Shown here: positions 63,078 through 64,000 of the stretch, piece by piece
Position numbering within the stretch: the stretch's first letter is position 1
How the letters are laid out: each line of letters begins with the position of its first letter
Assembly (NCBI GenBank): GCA_013399115.1
Contig: VXAA01005213.1
Location: forward strand, 1 to 64,000
DNA from: Anseranas semipalmata
Taxonomy: Eukaryota; Chordata; Aves; Anseriformes; Anseranatidae
Direction: 5' to 3'
Length of the DNA stretch: 64,000 nt
The notes under the pieces: generated by a model
Told to the model about the DNA's origin: nothing
Seen by the model: only the letters and a program-made list of their open reading frames with translations
Database searches by the model: none
Position numbers and translations under genes: made by a program

Positions 63078-63204
63078 ACTTTCTCTTTGTGAAAAATCTC
63101 TGGCTGAATATTTAGAAACCAAGCACATAGCATTTCCTCACTTCTATTTTGTTTCTTCAGCAGGTTTGCTAGACATTATTTCAAAAGGAGCACAGCCAAA
63201 ACAG
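63078..63204 (+). pseudogene. DNAH11: DNAH11 exon relic (linker): open
   Basis: This 127-nt block encodes [19 protein letters not shown], then [19 protein letters not shown] and QPKQ up to GTAAAC. It is the highly conserved linker motif '[31 protein letters not shown]'. Conserved Arg residues are His here (TKH, FPH). It is in phase with the previous block and has no stop. It is the last dynein exon I could identify. Confidence 0.92.
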
Positions 63205-64000
63205 GTAAACTTCCTTGTATGTATTTGTACTTTGTTTTGTCTAGAGAAGAGCAAATTTCCAGGTAATGATGTGAGAAGATAGTATCATAGTACTACACCT
63301 TTGTTTTTGAATGTTAATTTGAGTGTTAATTTACTTGTACAAAATTTTCACCTTTCTAAAGTAAGGCAGTAAACATTTCCCGCCAGCTAAGAGGGGTACA
63401 AGGTCTTCATCAAGGAGAGATTAAACCATCGTTCTGAGGAGATGTTACAAATTCAGTGCTGTCTCTTGCTGGAAATTTAGCTGTGATTTGAATTTGTTTG
63501 AATCCTAGGTTTGCAGGAATTAGAAATGGAAAGGGCCAATGAGATCATCAAATCAATTCTGCTTCTGGTGCTGATTGATCAAATTCCAGACATGCTATGC
63601 GTAGTGATTATAAGTAAGACAGAAAGATCTATGGTCTTTGTTAGGTTGTTAGTGATTGAACTGCTGACTGTTAATGCAAGCAATGTTTTTGTAGCTATCC
63701 TTCTGTTTTCCCCCCTTCAACGATAATCTACTAGGTTTTGTGACACTTGGAGACCAATTTGTATTAAAGCACAGGCACTTTGCATTTCAGAAACTTTATA
63801 CTCTATTATCTACATGCCAAATGATACTCCTGGCCTCAGTGATGATCCAGCTACGGCCTTTAATTCTCTGAGTACTAGAGTTATTGGTGTCTCAGGCAAA
63901 GATTTTTTAGAAGCGATGTGACATGTAACAAAAGAGCTGATACTTTCCCAGAGGATAGAGTACTGACAGACTTGAACACTGAGCCTTTTCAGACATGATC
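63205..64000 (+). other. DNAH11 intron / right edge, no exon recognised
   Basis: The next dynein segment ('RHLSKLFD...') was not recognised in this 0.8 kb. A TTTCAG at 63785-63790 is followed by KLYTLLSTCQ, which might be a faint trace, but similarity is too weak to call. The remainder of the gene, including the AAA+ motor, would lie beyond the window. Confidence 0.5.

Larger units (their letters stand above)
33300..63204 (+). pseudogene. DNAH11: DNAH11 axonemal dynein heavy chain, 5' half, apparently a unitary pseudogene
   Basis: Axonemal outer-arm dynein heavy chain 11 powers beating of motile cilia. In mammals it is needed in proximal airway cilia and in node cilia that set left-right asymmetry. 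More than 20 collinear exon-sized blocks, mostly phase 0, match the tail and linker (DHC_N1, then DHC_N2) of a DNAH9/11/17-type chain. DNAH11 is chosen because the locus directly follows SP4 on the same strand, as in other vertebrates. The blocks contain frameshifts, four in-frame stops and damaged splice sites, and several expected exons are absent, so no full tail can be translated. The motor domain would lie right of the window. Alternatives are a run of assembly errors or a species-specific loss. The number and variety of lesions argue against simple error. Confidence 0.85.

Noticed and set aside
63785..63921. A possible next dynein exon after TTTCAG (KLYTLLSTCQ).
   Set aside because: Only two or three residues agree with the expected 'LSKLFD' segment, and the frame does not continue the similarity.

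Overview
The window is vertebrate nuclear DNA, almost certainly from a bird. It carries several truncated CR1 retroposons with the typical avian 3' end (near 1150-1350, 2095-2175, 35763-35867 and 58350-58560, plus a cut tail at base 1). It is AT-rich and has long introns. It holds two neighbouring genes in the order known from other vertebrates, SP4 followed by DNAH11, both on the + strand. Short N runs (13732-13733, 26755, 27037-27050, 40252) mark it as draft assembly sequence.

From 1 to about 19.3 kb is the 3' part of SP4, a zinc-finger transcription factor that binds GC boxes. The first 14 kb look like one large intron. Three coding exons follow (13997-14225, 14462-14661, 15753-16000), with the Btd box and three C2H2 fingers, and then a long AT-rich 3' UTR. 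All three exons are open, phase-compatible and bounded by AG/GT. From about 19.3 to 33.3 kb I recognise no gene. The notable object there is an isolated CpG island at about 26.52-26.95 kb, preceded by a GC-richer stretch of unknown nature.

From 33.3 kb to the right edge there are more than 20 collinear exon-sized matches to the tail (DHC_N1) and linker (DHC_N2) of an axonemal outer-arm dynein heavy chain. Synteny identifies it as DNAH11. The locus appears broken. In the aligned exons I count seven frameshifts (near 38.17, 40.64, 42.655, 50.58, 51.645, 53.01 and 53.09 kb) and an eighth at 60.135 kb. There are four in-frame nonsense codons (38280, 55989, 58719, 60931) and several splice sites that no longer read GT/AG. 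Some expected exons are missing or reduced to scraps. Other exons are still fully open, so this looks like a moderately old unitary pseudogene rather than a fresh lesion or a single sequencing error.

The main result is therefore an apparent loss of DNAH11, the left-right and airway-cilia dynein, beside an intact SP4 in a bird. This is inferred by reading alone. Exon homologies rest on recalled features of the dynein family, and no database search was run.
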